Below, one piece after another: positions 9,801 through 17,066 of a DNA stretch of 64,000 nucleotides. The stretch lies in NCBI GenBank assembly GCA_049697115.1, contig JBAVVD010000035.1, forward strand, positions 1 to 64,000, in the 5' to 3' direction. Position 1 is the first letter of the stretch. Every line of letters starts with the position of its first letter. The translations under genes were made by a program, and so were the position numbers. Source of the stretch: JBAVVD01 sp049697115 (lineage in GTDB: Bacteria > Acidobacteriota > Aminicenantia > Aminicenantales > UBA4085). The notes below the pieces were generated by a model. The model was not told the DNA's origin, made no database searches, and was given only the letters and a program-made list of their open reading frames with translations.

Positions 9801-9900
9801 GATAAAAGGGATATTGCGAACAAGAGGATATCAATTTGACGAAATCGAAACTTTAACCGCTAAGATTATGGATTTAGTTAGAGTGAGGTTAGCCAGGTGA
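6862..9900 (+). CDS. hsdR: Type I restriction endonuclease subunit R
   Basis: ATP-dependent motor and nuclease subunit of the type I complex: it translocates DNA after recognition of an unmodified site and cuts remotely. The 1012-residue protein has the PD-(D/E)xK nuclease near its N-terminus (CDIVVFVNG with Asp143, then IECKS with Glu157 and Lys159). The superfamily 2 helicase motor follows: Walker A HTQGSGKS at 313-320, DEAH at 417-420, GFTGTP near 448, and motif VI-like QAIARVNRT. The C-terminal helical region would bind the methyltransferase. It follows the CBASS-like cassette by 15 bases with a modest ribosome site and overlaps the next gene by 4 bases. No disruption is seen. Confidence 0.96.
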   Translation: MTTQDWNEIHLSEEPAVELLQALGYTFVPSEQLESERESLKEVILIPRLERKLKDINPWLSEENLTKAIRSVTNVPAASLVEANEKIYTSLVHGISLEQDINDGQGKKGHDIFFIDFEHPEKNEYLITRQFKVSGTKENIKCDIVVFVNGIPIVVIECKSPTIHEPIDKAIEQLFRYQELKDEYKDRGAPKLFEATQILVATCGQKAKYATVYTPYRHYLEWKVSYPLTLDELNEKYTKVLGRTPTPQDVFIFGSLYIPNLLDLIRNFISFEVEGGKTVKKIARYQQYIAVNNAVRRILEAHERKERGGVIWHTQGSGKSLSMLWLAVKLRRCIKLENPTLVVVTDSIDLDNQIVGTFSRCGFPNPIQAKGVTDLRNLIKQGAGQTIMTTIQKFQELSEDKGHPMLSKADNIFIMVDEAHRTQYKNLAANMRQALPNACFIGFTGTPIDKKDRSTIQIFGDYIHTYTIEQAVQDGATVPIYYESRLPDVHVQGENLDILFDRYFQDYSEKEREEIKKKYATEEIIGLASTRVETICLDIIDHYEKFIMPNNFKAQIVTPSREAAVIYKETLDRLNASPSAVLISGSNNDPQRLKKHHKTQAEEKEIIRSFKEYSVEKLAIIVVCDKLLTGFDAPVEQVMYIDSPLKEHTLLQAIARVNRTADKKDYGLVVDYWGISRDLQQALGVFQTIDIVGALTPKTDELPRLEARHRAVMRFFDKVDKSDLEACIKVLEPEDIRADFDLSFRRFSQSMDMVLPDPVALRYSADLIWLGKVRNAARARFRDSSLDLSACGAKVRQLIEEHIRTDSIQKLLEPVSIFSKKFDEVVAALTTPEAKASEIEHAVRHEIHVRFEEDPVFYQSLKERLEKIIEDRKQERINAAEELKRLNALTQEIRTIGKSAQDLGFSEAEYALYKILANESAPSNSTKGSRGNVVREPMAPYGNKERVHKELTHTIISDLEKLAVIDWLHKDDVQRQMRRQIKGILRTRGYQFDEIETLTAKIMDLVRVRLAR

Positions 9901-10637
9901 AGACAGAGAAAAGCCGCATAGCATTTGGCAATCGTTCCATAGATTTTTTCATAAAACGCAGCAAGAGGCGCAAGACAATAAGTATTTTTGTTGATCCATT
10001 TGAGGGTATTTTTTTAAGGGCTCCTTTTGGCCCATCGGTTGAGTCACTATCTAGCTTAGTACATTCAAAAGCAATCTGGATTTTAAGTAAACAAAAGCAG
10101 ATAGAGGAAATAAGGGAATTTGTACCAAAGAAGGAGTTTGTAGGCGGTGAGACATTTCTTTATCTTGGCAGGCAACTTCGTCTCAAGGTGATAGGCATAA
10201 ATAATGAATCTAAAACCAAAGTGAAAGTCAGTCAAGGAAAGTTCGTTGTGACCTTTAATAGCCATTATACAGAATTAGGTAGAAGAAGAGTTATCAGGAA
10301 AGTGCTTATCAATTGGTACAGAAAACACGCAAGGAATATTCTACTAAATAGAAGTACTCTGTATTCAAAAAAATTAAGTCTTCGATTTCCAGAAGTTTTA
10401 TTAGCAAACCAAAGTAAACGTTGGGGAAGTTGCAATCATAAAGGGAAAATTAGATTTAATTGGCATATTATTATGGCGCCAATGTCGCTTGTTGATTATG
10501 TAGTTGCTCATGAATTTTGTCATCTGAAACATATCAATCACTCAAAGGACTTCTGGCAGCTTTTAGGCAGTGTTATGCCTGATTACGAGTTACGTCGCGA
10601 ACGCCTTCGCAAAGAAGGAATAAAGTATATGCTTTAA
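9897..10637 (+). CDS. YgjP-like M48-family metallopeptidase (DUF45)
   Basis: Small zinc metallopeptidase-like protein of the YgjP/DUF45 group. Residues 174-179 have the family's KRWGSC signature, and the zinc site is HEFCH (His205, Glu206, His209) followed by His215 in HINHSKDFW. The GTG start sits inside the hsdR stop (GTGA overlap), so it is translated with the nuclease subunit. Genes of this family frequently accompany type I hsdR genes, but their role is unsettled; processing or turnover of a complex subunit is a possibility I cannot test. At 246 residues the length is normal, and all zinc ligands are present. Confidence 0.9.
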   Translation: MKTEKSRIAFGNRSIDFFIKRSKRRKTISIFVDPFEGIFLRAPFGPSVESLSSLVHSKAIWILSKQKQIEEIREFVPKKEFVGGETFLYLGRQLRLKVIGINNESKTKVKVSQGKFVVTFNSHYTELGRRRVIRKVLINWYRKHARNILLNRSTLYSKKLSLRFPEVLLANQSKRWGSCNHKGKIRFNWHIIMAPMSLVDYVVAHEFCHLKHINHSKDFWQLLGSVMPDYELRRERLRKEGIKYML

Positions 10638-10706
10638 ATTTACTAAAAGAAGTAAAAATGTATTGTATAGATGCGCCTGACAATATTGAAAAATAGAGGT
10701 GAAGAT

Positions 10707-11195
10707 ATGAAAAAACTAAATTGCTATTTATCGCAAGCTATTACATTATTGAAGCAGTTCAATCAGGAAGAAGTGAATAAATATATAGTATTTTATGAAC
10801 ATATCGAAAAATGTTTAAAAAAAAGTCATAAGGTAAACATTTTCCATCCTATAAAGGAAGATTCAAACAAGCGATCTGATGAAATATACTGGAGAGATTT
10901 GGCTGAAATTGATAAAGCTGATTTTTTAGTAGCTGAGATTTCCGTAGTGTCTTGGGGTGTTGGCCAGGAGTTAACCTATGCTATTATGAAAGGGAAGCCG
11001 ATACTTGCTTTATATAATACAAAGTCTAGATTTAAATTATCAGAAATGGTCTCAGGTTCAGGTTTGAGAATTCGGACATATAATGGCAAAGGCAAGGAAT
11101 GGAAAGAGCAAATCGCTCGACATATTGCAGGATTTATGCCTGAAATGAAGCAATATTTTTATTTAAGAGAAAGGGTGTGTGCAAAAATACCATGA
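10707..11195 (+). CDS. Nucleoside 2-deoxyribosyltransferase-like protein
   Basis: The fold and motifs match the nucleoside 2-deoxyribosyltransferase / deoxynucleoside 5'-monophosphate N-glycosidase superfamily: N-terminal strand LNCYLSQAI, then RDLAEIDKADFLVAEIS, and GVGQELTYAI with the probable catalytic Glu88. Members cleave or transfer the glycosidic bond of nucleosides or nucleotides. I chose ATG at 10707 because AGAGGTGA lies four bases upstream; a frame extension to 10671 exists but has no ribosome site. The final four bases (ATGA) overlap the MfnB-like gene. Placement among defence genes suggests nucleotide or signal-nucleotide chemistry, but that is inference. TIR- or TIR-like assignments were considered; the family motifs favour deoxyribosyltransferase. 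Confidence 0.68.
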   Translation: MKKLNCYLSQAITLLKQFNQEEVNKYIVFYEHIEKCLKKSHKVNIFHPIKEDSNKRSDEIYWRDLAEIDKADFLVAEISVVSWGVGQELTYAIMKGKPILALYNTKSRFKLSEMVSGSGLRIRTYNGKGKEWKEQIARHIAGFMPEMKQYFYLRERVCAKIP

Positions 11196-11917
11196 AACAG
11201 AAATTATTAATCAGTATAAGAGGTAAAAAAGAAGCTTTAGAAGCTTATAAAGGTGGTGCTCATATTATTGATGTTGAATATCCAACTTCTGCTTTGGGGA
11301 CACCCTACCCACTGAATATACAAACCATTCGTAATTCATTCCCTAGAAGAATAAAAATAGCAACGAATATAGGAGAAGAGCAGCGAGAGCGAAGGAGTAC
11401 CGCTTGTCAGGCAGTCTTGGGCGTTGCTTTGGCAGGAGCAGATATTATTAAAGTTGGCTTAGCAGGATATTCATATAAAGAGGCAAATTACTTAGGGAAA
11501 AATGTTGTGAGAACTGTAAAGCATTGGTTTCCAAATAAAAAAGTTATTCTGGCTGTTTTTGCTGATAAAAATTTAAGAAGAAAATTCGACCCCGTAAAAG
11601 AAGGACCTAAATTAGGAAAAGCAATAAAGGCAGATGGTATTTTAATTGATACTTTTAACAAGAAATCCAAACAGAACAAATTAACAAAATTATTAACACT
11701 TAAAGAAATTATAAAATTTGTAATAAAATGCCATTTGCTAAACATCGAAGCTTGGATAGCTGGCTCCATAACCCTTAATGAAATACAAAAACTATGGGAA
11801 ACAGGCGTTGATGTTATTTGTATAAGAGGTGCTGCTTGTTTGAAAGGCAGCACTAGGATGAGCAAAGTTTCGCGGAACCTTGTAAGAAAACTTAAGAATA
11901 CACTTTATTACGAGTAG
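11192..11917 (+). CDS. MfnB-like ((5-formylfuran-3-yl)methyl phosphate synthase, DUF556) protein
   Basis: A TIM-barrel protein of the MfnB/DUF556 family, whose characterised members condense two glyceraldehyde-3-phosphate molecules in methanofuran biosynthesis. Diagnostic segments are visible: GGAHIIDVEYPTSALG (residues 21-36), GADIIKVGLAG, DGILIDTF followed by Lys, IAGSI, and GVDVICIRGAAC. In the archaeal enzyme the first segment reads DVK and that Lys is the proposed Schiff-base residue; here Glu29 occupies it, while the Lys in IKVG is kept. So the ordinary reaction is doubtful. The ATG overlaps the stop of the preceding gene (ATGA); a GTG at 11177 is possible. No other methanofuran genes are nearby. 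Confidence 0.72.
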   Translation: MKQKLLISIRGKKEALEAYKGGAHIIDVEYPTSALGTPYPLNIQTIRNSFPRRIKIATNIGEEQRERRSTACQAVLGVALAGADIIKVGLAGYSYKEANYLGKNVVRTVKHWFPNKKVILAVFADKNLRRKFDPVKEGPKLGKAIKADGILIDTFNKKSKQNKLTKLLTLKEIIKFVIKCHLLNIEAWIAGSITLNEIQKLWETGVDVICIRGAACLKGSTRMSKVSRNLVRKLKNTLYYE

Positions 11918-12025
11918 TGAAAAAATGGAAACAGGGGCCGTTTTTAAGCTAAAAAGGAAAGCGTCTCTATGCGGCACACGTTCCCCGAACGCAAGAAATA
12001 ATCCTAAGCGACCATAATACATAAG

Positions 12026-13714
12026 ATGAATAAAAAAGAAACAAAATTGAGGATTAATTTGTATCTTCTAAAAGAAGATGTTAAAGAATCTTTGCAGGCT
12101 CTCAAGAAACTCCCAACGGGAGAAGAATTAATAAATATTTGTAATGGGACCGTTGACTTGTATTACAAGAATTCTCCAGAGAAAACGCCAAATTGGGCAT
12201 CAAAAATAAAACCTTTTTGCAAAGAAGGTAAATTCAATATTTCATCGTCAACATGTGGGGCGATATTGTTGATTAAGCCAAAGAAAATTGATCGCTATTT
12301 TGCACTATGTTTCGGATATGGTAGCAGTTTATTAGAACCAGCAAGCATAGAAGAAGAGTTTGGTTTAAAGGTTGCTTTAAACGTATTAAACCATGAAAAA
12401 ATTAAGAGTATTGATTTAAAGAATTTAGACACTGTCATTAAAAACATCAGAATGGACAATAGTAAAGAAACGGATTTTGGTAGCTTCGGAGCAGATATTG
12501 AGAGGGATGTTCTAAATGCCGTTGTTGGTGTTAGAAAAAATTTTGAATCTTTTAAATATGCAGAAAGGATTTGTGGTAAAGATGCAATAAAATTTAGCAC
12601 AGAAATAGCAATTTCAGACTTACCCAATTTATGTACGGATTTGATGATAATTTATGAGCTTAATGAATATAAAAAGCATTTTGGATGGATTGACAACGTT
12701 AAGATTATCCGAAAAGACAAAAAATTGCTCGAAGCTTTAAATAAAGAGATGATAAGTATTATACAAAAAAGTGATTGGGAGAGGATTTGGTTGGCTGCTC
12801 CCGAGATTATTGATTGGTATGATAAAGAAGGATTCAGTTATACTGAAAAAGGTGAAATACATGAGGATATTAATTTTGAATCATTTTTAAACGAAAAAAG
12901 AAAGCAAGCAACGGAAATAGATCTTAAAACTTTGGAATCAAATAAGATCTTTTATCATAGCCAGTCACAAAATGCTCCATATCTAAATTGGACGGTTTAT
13001 AAGTGTGTTTATTGTGAAGTTGACTTAACAGGGCATAGATATATTCTAGTTGGAGGAAATTGGTATTCTATAGATAAAAAATACACTAAGGACATCAATG
13101 AGCAATTGCAAAAAATCCAGCCTTATAAAGGTACATGCAATTTTGTTAAATATGGTCGAGTAAATGAGAAAGATTATAATATAGATCTTCAAAAAGCTAA
13201 TGAAATAAAAGTTGCTTTATTTGATCGAAAAGATATCGCTTATGGAGGGGGACATTCCTCGATAGAGTTTTGTGACGTATATTTTGACAATAAAGAATTT
13301 ATACACGTAAAAAGATATAGTGGCTCTAGTACGCTAAGTCATCTATTTTTTCAAGGATTGACACCTGCTTATTTGCTAAAAAGAGAACCAGACTTCTTAA
13401 TCGAGGTGAATAAACGACTGAAAAAATATGGATTTAATGAATTAAAAAGTGGATTCGACACATCTTCTTACGAGGTTGTTTATGCTATAGCCACACAAGA
13501 AGAATCAAAAGACATTAAAGATATTTTACCATTCTTTAGTAAGGTCGCATTGGTTCACACCCACCGAGACTTAACAGAACTATATGGATACAGGGTTTCC
13601 CTAAAAAAAATACTGCTTGATAAAGCAGCAATTGAGAAAGAGGAACAATTGCTTAATCAAAAGAAGAAAGAGAAACAAAAGAAACAAAGAAAAGAAAGGA
13701 AAAAAACAAAGTAA
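12026..13714 (+). CDS. TIGR04141/DUF6119-like sporadically distributed protein
   Basis: A 562-residue protein that I assign to the TIGR04141 (DUF6119) family from several shared elements: an N-terminal KLRINLYLLK strand, RYFALCFGYGSSLLEP near residue 90, FGLKVALNVLNHEKIKSID, and TDFGSFGADIERDVLNAVVG near 150. The family is patchily distributed and often sits in defence or mobile regions; its biochemical role is unknown to me. The middle has ILVGGNWYSI and the C-terminal third has SIEFCDVYF. The last 20 residues are almost entirely Lys, Arg, Glu and Gln, possibly a nucleic-acid-binding tail. No predicted membrane segment. It stands 108 bases after the MfnB-like gene and is the last gene before the insertion element. 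Confidence 0.7.
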   Translation: MNKKETKLRINLYLLKEDVKESLQALKKLPTGEELINICNGTVDLYYKNSPEKTPNWASKIKPFCKEGKFNISSSTCGAILLIKPKKIDRYFALCFGYGSSLLEPASIEEEFGLKVALNVLNHEKIKSIDLKNLDTVIKNIRMDNSKETDFGSFGADIERDVLNAVVGVRKNFESFKYAERICGKDAIKFSTEIAISDLPNLCTDLMIIYELNEYKKHFGWIDNVKIIRKDKKLLEALNKEMISIIQKSDWERIWLAAPEIIDWYDKEGFSYTEKGEIHEDINFESFLNEKRKQATEIDLKTLESNKIFYHSQSQNAPYLNWTVYKCVYCEVDLTGHRYILVGGNWYSIDKKYTKDINEQLQKIQPYKGTCNFVKYGRVNEKDYNIDLQKANEIKVALFDRKDIAYGGGHSSIEFCDVYFDNKEFIHVKRYSGSSTLSHLFFQGLTPAYLLKREPDFLIEVNKRLKKYGFNELKSGFDTSSYEVVYAIATQEESKDIKDILPFFSKVALVHTHRDLTELYGYRVSLKKILLDKAAIEKEEQLLNQKKKEKQKKQRKERKKTK

Positions 13715-13816
13715 TTTGGAATGTTTTGAATGAGCCTTTAAATTCTGGGCGCCAATTTTAATTATACTTCCTAGCAATAGGATTCTTTCCCTCCCTTGGC
13801 AATCGCAGTCGTCCAC

Positions 13817-13842
13817 TGAGGGGATCCCCATTGACTGGACAG
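13817..13842 (+). repeat. IS3 element terminal inverted repeat, orfB side
   Basis: Begins TGAGGGGATCCCC and ends TGGACAG. It aligns without gaps to the reverse complement of 17391-17416, with the best agreement at TGAG, TCCCCA and TGGACAG. Confidence 0.6.
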
Positions 13843-13987
13843 TTTGGGGGCCTTCTGAAGGTGGATTGAAAGCCTGCCGTTCGTGACCATTTTATCCATT
13901 TCCGTGCCCAAAAGCCATTTTTCGCGGAACGCCAAAAAAACGGCTTCACCATTTGACCTACAAGCGACGATCTCGATTCGATCCATG

Positions 13988-14463
13988 TCAAACCACGGCC
14001 TCCGTGACCGGTGCGAGCGTCGCCTTCGTCCCAAAATAGACTTCGTGCGGCGTCCGATAGCCGAGCGTCTCATGCAGACGCTCTTCGTTGTAGAATCGAA
14101 AATAGGCTGCCAGATGCTCGCGTGCTTCCTGAACCGTCCGGTATTCGTGAAGATAAACTTCTTCGTACTTCACCGATCGCCAGAGCCGTTCCACAAAAAT
14201 GTTGTCATACATCCGGCCCCGGCCATCCATACTCACTTTGATCCCGGCGCTTGTCAATAGCCCCGTAAAATCCACGCTCGTGAACTGTGCCCCCTGGTCG
14301 GTGTTGAAAATCGCGGGCTTCGAGATCCCCAGTGCCCGCTGCAACGCCTCCAGGCAAAATCCTCTGTCCAATGTCGTCCCGAGCTCCCAGGAGAGAACAT
14401 ACCGGCTGTGCCAGTCCAGGATCGCCACCAGATAGGCAAACCCGTGAGCCAGCCGGATATAGG
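13988..14463 (-). pseudogene. IS3 transposase OrfB, 3' exon (C-terminal part)
   Basis: Second part of the DDE transposase OrfB, downstream of the group II intron. The frame continues from the splice junction as TYIRLAHGFAYLVAILDW, then HSRYVLSWELG, with the second and third catalytic acids in FNTDQGAQFTS and DGRGRMYDNIFVERLWRSVK. It ends RLHETLGYRTPHEVYFG, the standard IS3 OrfB tail, so this half is intact. It is listed as part of a pseudogene because the 5' exon carries a stop codon. An internal start could yield about 146 residues, which would not be active. Confidence 0.88.
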
Positions 14464-14524
14464 GTTAAGTAGGAGATGGTCGCCGTGCTCCCTCGCGGAA
14501 ATCGGTTTACCATCTCCTCTCTCC

Positions 14525-14560
14525 GAACCGGACGTGCACCTTTCGTTATGCATCCGGCTC
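14525..14560 (-). ncRNA. Group II intron domain V (catalytic hairpin)
   Basis: Minus-strand sequence opens GAGCCGGATGC and closes GTGCACGTCCGGTTC around an AACGAAAGG loop region. This forms the 34-36-base domain V hairpin containing the AGC catalytic triad. The stop codon of the maturase's displaced reading frame falls within it, as in related introns. Confidence 0.88.
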
Positions 14561-14666
14561 TCCAGAAGTCATTGCGAAGACAGGTGTTCTCATCCAACCC
14601 CGCCGATACCTCATAACAGGGAGATACCCCATAAGGTATTGCTCCTCTCCGCCATCCTTCCAGACT

Positions 14667-16178
14667 TTACATCCAGGATGATTGAGGCTGGCTTTGCGAC
14701 GGGCGATAAGTTGACGTCTGCCTGGATTTCGGATTTTTCTTCTTCAGCCAACGCCAGATGCGATCTCCGACATACCAGTCCAAGTTCGACAGGATCGCTT
14801 TAGCTCCGGTGCAGAAACGATAGAAGTTTCCCCATCCCCGCAGGATTGGATTCAGGTTCCGAAGCAATTGCGACAACGACCATGTTGTAGTAGCGCGCGT
14901 GGTTATCTGTTTCACTCTGTATCTGAAGTCCTTGATTTTCGTCTTGGGAATTTCAACTCGCGGCGTCCATCCAAAGCGATCATCCCATTTCATCCGCACA
15001 TGATGCCCCAGGAAATCAAAGCCCACTTTTAGTGACGTGATCTTCGTTTTCTTCGGAGACAAAATCAACCTCGCGATCTGCATTAAGTATGTCTCCAGAG
15101 CTTCTTTCTCTCTCTGGGCGTCCTTCCGGCTCCCTGATACAAGGATAATGAAATCATCCGCATACCGCACCGGAAAGTACACCGGCCGTCCGGCTTTCCT
15201 ATCCGTGCAGCGTGCGCCCATTGCCGCCCTTATACCGTCGCATTTCCGATATTGGCGAGTCTTCTTTTGGTGGTTCACCCATCGCTCATGTCGTTCTTCA
15301 ATCGCGCTTAAAGCGATGTTGGCGAGCAGTGGCGAGATGATTCCACCTTGCGGGGTGCCCATTTCTGTGCGGATGAACTGGTCTTCAGCCAGGACGCCGG
15401 CCTTCAAGAACATCGTGAGCAATCGAGTAACTTTACGATCTGCTACCCGTTGTCTTATCCGGCCCATGAGGTAGTGGTGGTCGATCTGGTCAAAACAGCT
15501 TTGAATGTCCCCTTCGATAACCCAGCGGTAGGGGAGCGCGCGTCTTTTTCCATCTTCCGACTTCGCAATTGGTCGCATCGCCATCCGAATATGTTCCAAG
15601 GCTCCATGGCAGCTTCTTCCGGGACGAAACCCATAGGAAACATGCCAAAACCGAGCCTCGAAGATCGGCTCCAGAATCTGTTTCACCGCGCTCTGGACAA
15701 CGCGGTCTTTGATGGTGGGAATGCCCAGGGGGCGGAACTCCCCCGGCTTGCCGGGTTTCGGGATCATTTTTCTTCGAGAAGGACTCGGGCGGTACTTTTT
15801 GGTCCGCAGTTCTTCCCTTATTTCGGTCAGGTAGACCTCCTTCCCTTGTTCCCGGACAATGCTTGCCACCGTCTTCCCGTCGATTCCTGGTGTTCGTTTG
15901 CCTTTATTCCCGGCAACCGTTGACCATGCACACCGTAGATTTCGGATATCTGTTATCCAGTTCCATAAATCCCGGTATCTCCCGACAGGATTTTCCTGAC
16001 TCCACCGATACAACTTCCGTTGAACGCCGAGTAGCCAAGCCCGATCAGCTTGATGATCCGAGTCCACGAATCGTTCCTCCGTCTTCAGAAGTGTCTCGAC
16101 TTCCTGCCTCCCTTCGCCCAGTGCACGGCTTTCCCGCGCTCCGACTACTACGAAGGCTCCGCCCCTGTCCTCACTCAT
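14667..16178 (-). CDS. ltrA: Group II intron reverse transcriptase/maturase (C-terminally frameshifted)
   Basis: Intron-encoded protein supporting splicing and retrohoming. Reverse transcriptase blocks are clear: GRYRDLWNWI and TPGIDGKTV, IPKPGKPGEFRPLGIPTIKDRVVQ, YGFRPGRSCHGAL, GDIQSCFDQIDH, GTPQGGIISPLLANI, the active-site YADD (VRYADDFIIL) and FLGHHVRMK. The X/maturase domain follows (LLRNLNPILRGWGNFYRF). The visible frame ends after KKKNPKSRQ with an unrelated tail. The next frame from about 14735 instead continues as RRQLIARRKASLN and finishes ...FAMTSGEPDA with its stop at 14546-14548 in domain V, the usual maturase ending. One extra base in the A5 run (complement of 14734-14738) explains this. 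No HNH domain seen. Confidence 0.9.
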   Translation of the reverse strand: MSEDRGGAFVVVGARESRALGEGRQEVETLLKTEERFVDSDHQADRAWLLGVQRKLYRWSQENPVGRYRDLWNWITDIRNLRCAWSTVAGNKGKRTPGIDGKTVASIVREQGKEVYLTEIREELRTKKYRPSPSRRKMIPKPGKPGEFRPLGIPTIKDRVVQSAVKQILEPIFEARFWHVSYGFRPGRSCHGALEHIRMAMRPIAKSEDGKRRALPYRWVIEGDIQSCFDQIDHHYLMGRIRQRVADRKVTRLLTMFLKAGVLAEDQFIRTEMGTPQGGIISPLLANIALSAIEERHERWVNHQKKTRQYRKCDGIRAAMGARCTDRKAGRPVYFPVRYADDFIILVSGSRKDAQREKEALETYLMQIARLILSPKKTKITSLKVGFDFLGHHVRMKWDDRFGWTPRVEIPKTKIKDFRYRVKQITTRATTTWSLSQLLRNLNPILRGWGNFYRFCTGAKAILSNLDWYVGDRIWRWLKKKNPKSRQTSTYRPSQSQPQSSWM

Positions 16179-16663
16179 CTCCGGTCTCCGCGGCTAGCCC
16201 GTTTCCGTGGCGGGCGAGTGGGCCAGGTTCCCATGTTCCGATTTCCAACCCAAGCGTCCGTAGGCGGCATGCTCTTCCCCTGGCGATTCTGGATGGCGGG
16301 ATAGAAGGAGTAACCCGCCATCTGGCACGTATTCCGGGCCAACCAGTTTGGAACATCAAGCCAAACCGGATCGGATCGCAGGCTCTCGGTTCCATCAAAC
16401 ATTCGAGAGTGGCGCTCTAAATACAGAGGATTCCGACGCATGCTTCGTTGTCTCACCATAGACTCTGTGGTAGCCCGGCCTAGGGTTGATGGCCCCCATC
16501 CGGTACAGTTCAGACCGCTCTGCTCATTTTGCTCAGCCGCCGGAACGCGGCAGGGCTTCACGGCCCCCTTCCAATCCATCTCCTTCATCGATTGGGACAT
16601 TTTAAATGTCGGTCGGAAATCAGCAAGCGTTTCATATATCCTAAACACGCCGTCATGGCGCAC

Positions 16664-17066
16664 TGATATCGGCACACCACGCTTGATCTGGTCCGCTAAT
16701 CGTAACTCCTTTAAGAAGATAGGGATAGATTTTATGGTCCGGCCCGGCCACCGACAGCCGCGGCTTCGGATAAATAGCCATCAGCCCCATCAGACGCATC
16801 AGGCGACGGACTCTTTTCCGATTCACCGTGTGGCCGTTGCGTTGAAGCCAGGCGGTCATCCGGCGCACCCCATAGAACGGTATCTTGGTAAACTGTTCGT
16901 CGATCAAACGCATCAACTCGAGCGTATAGTCGTCCTCTCCCAAGGGCGCGTAGTAGAACGACGAACGCGATAGCTCCAGAAGCTCGCATTACCGAGAGAT
17001 GGGAATCATCGAATGTTCCGGGTCAATGGTCTCACGCTTCACGATGAGAGGAGCGTCTGTGATTTT
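16664..17066 (-). pseudogene. IS3 transposase OrfB, 5' exon with nonsense codon
   Basis: N-terminal part of OrfB before the intron. In the -1 frame relative to orfA it reads IVKRETIDPEHSMIPISR, then a TAA at 16989-16991 where the family has Gln (SRQCELL), then CELLELSRSSFYYAPLG and the conserved FYGVRRMTAWLQRNG and VNRKRVRRLMRLMGL. The first catalytic Asp is in PDQAWCADI, two codons before the intron. A single CAA-to-TAA change would account for the stop. Translation could restart downstream (about 16943), but the fused OrfAB transposase cannot form. Confidence 0.82.

Larger units (their letters stand above)
14464..16663 (-). mobile_element. Group II intron with maturase gene, inserted in IS3 orfB
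   Basis: A 2200-base bacterial group II intron on the minus strand. The 5' end reads GTGCGCCATGACGGCG at 16663 downwards, a typical intron start. Domain V is at 14525-14560 and a domain VI hairpin (GGAGATGGT pairing with ACCATCTCC) precedes the 3' end CTACTTAAC at 14464. Joining base 16664 to 14463 restores the IS3 transposase frame as GATATCA/CCTATATCC, giving the family-typical WCADITYIRLAHGF; this fixes both boundaries. The ribozyme 5' domains occupy 16179-16663, and the maturase gene lies in domain IV. Splicing would remove it cleanly from the transposase message. Confidence 0.9.

Noticed and set aside
10671..10706. Upstream ATG for the deoxyribosyltransferase-like gene
   Set aside because: The added 12 residues have no ribosome site, whereas the ATG at 10707 has AGAGGTGA at good spacing.
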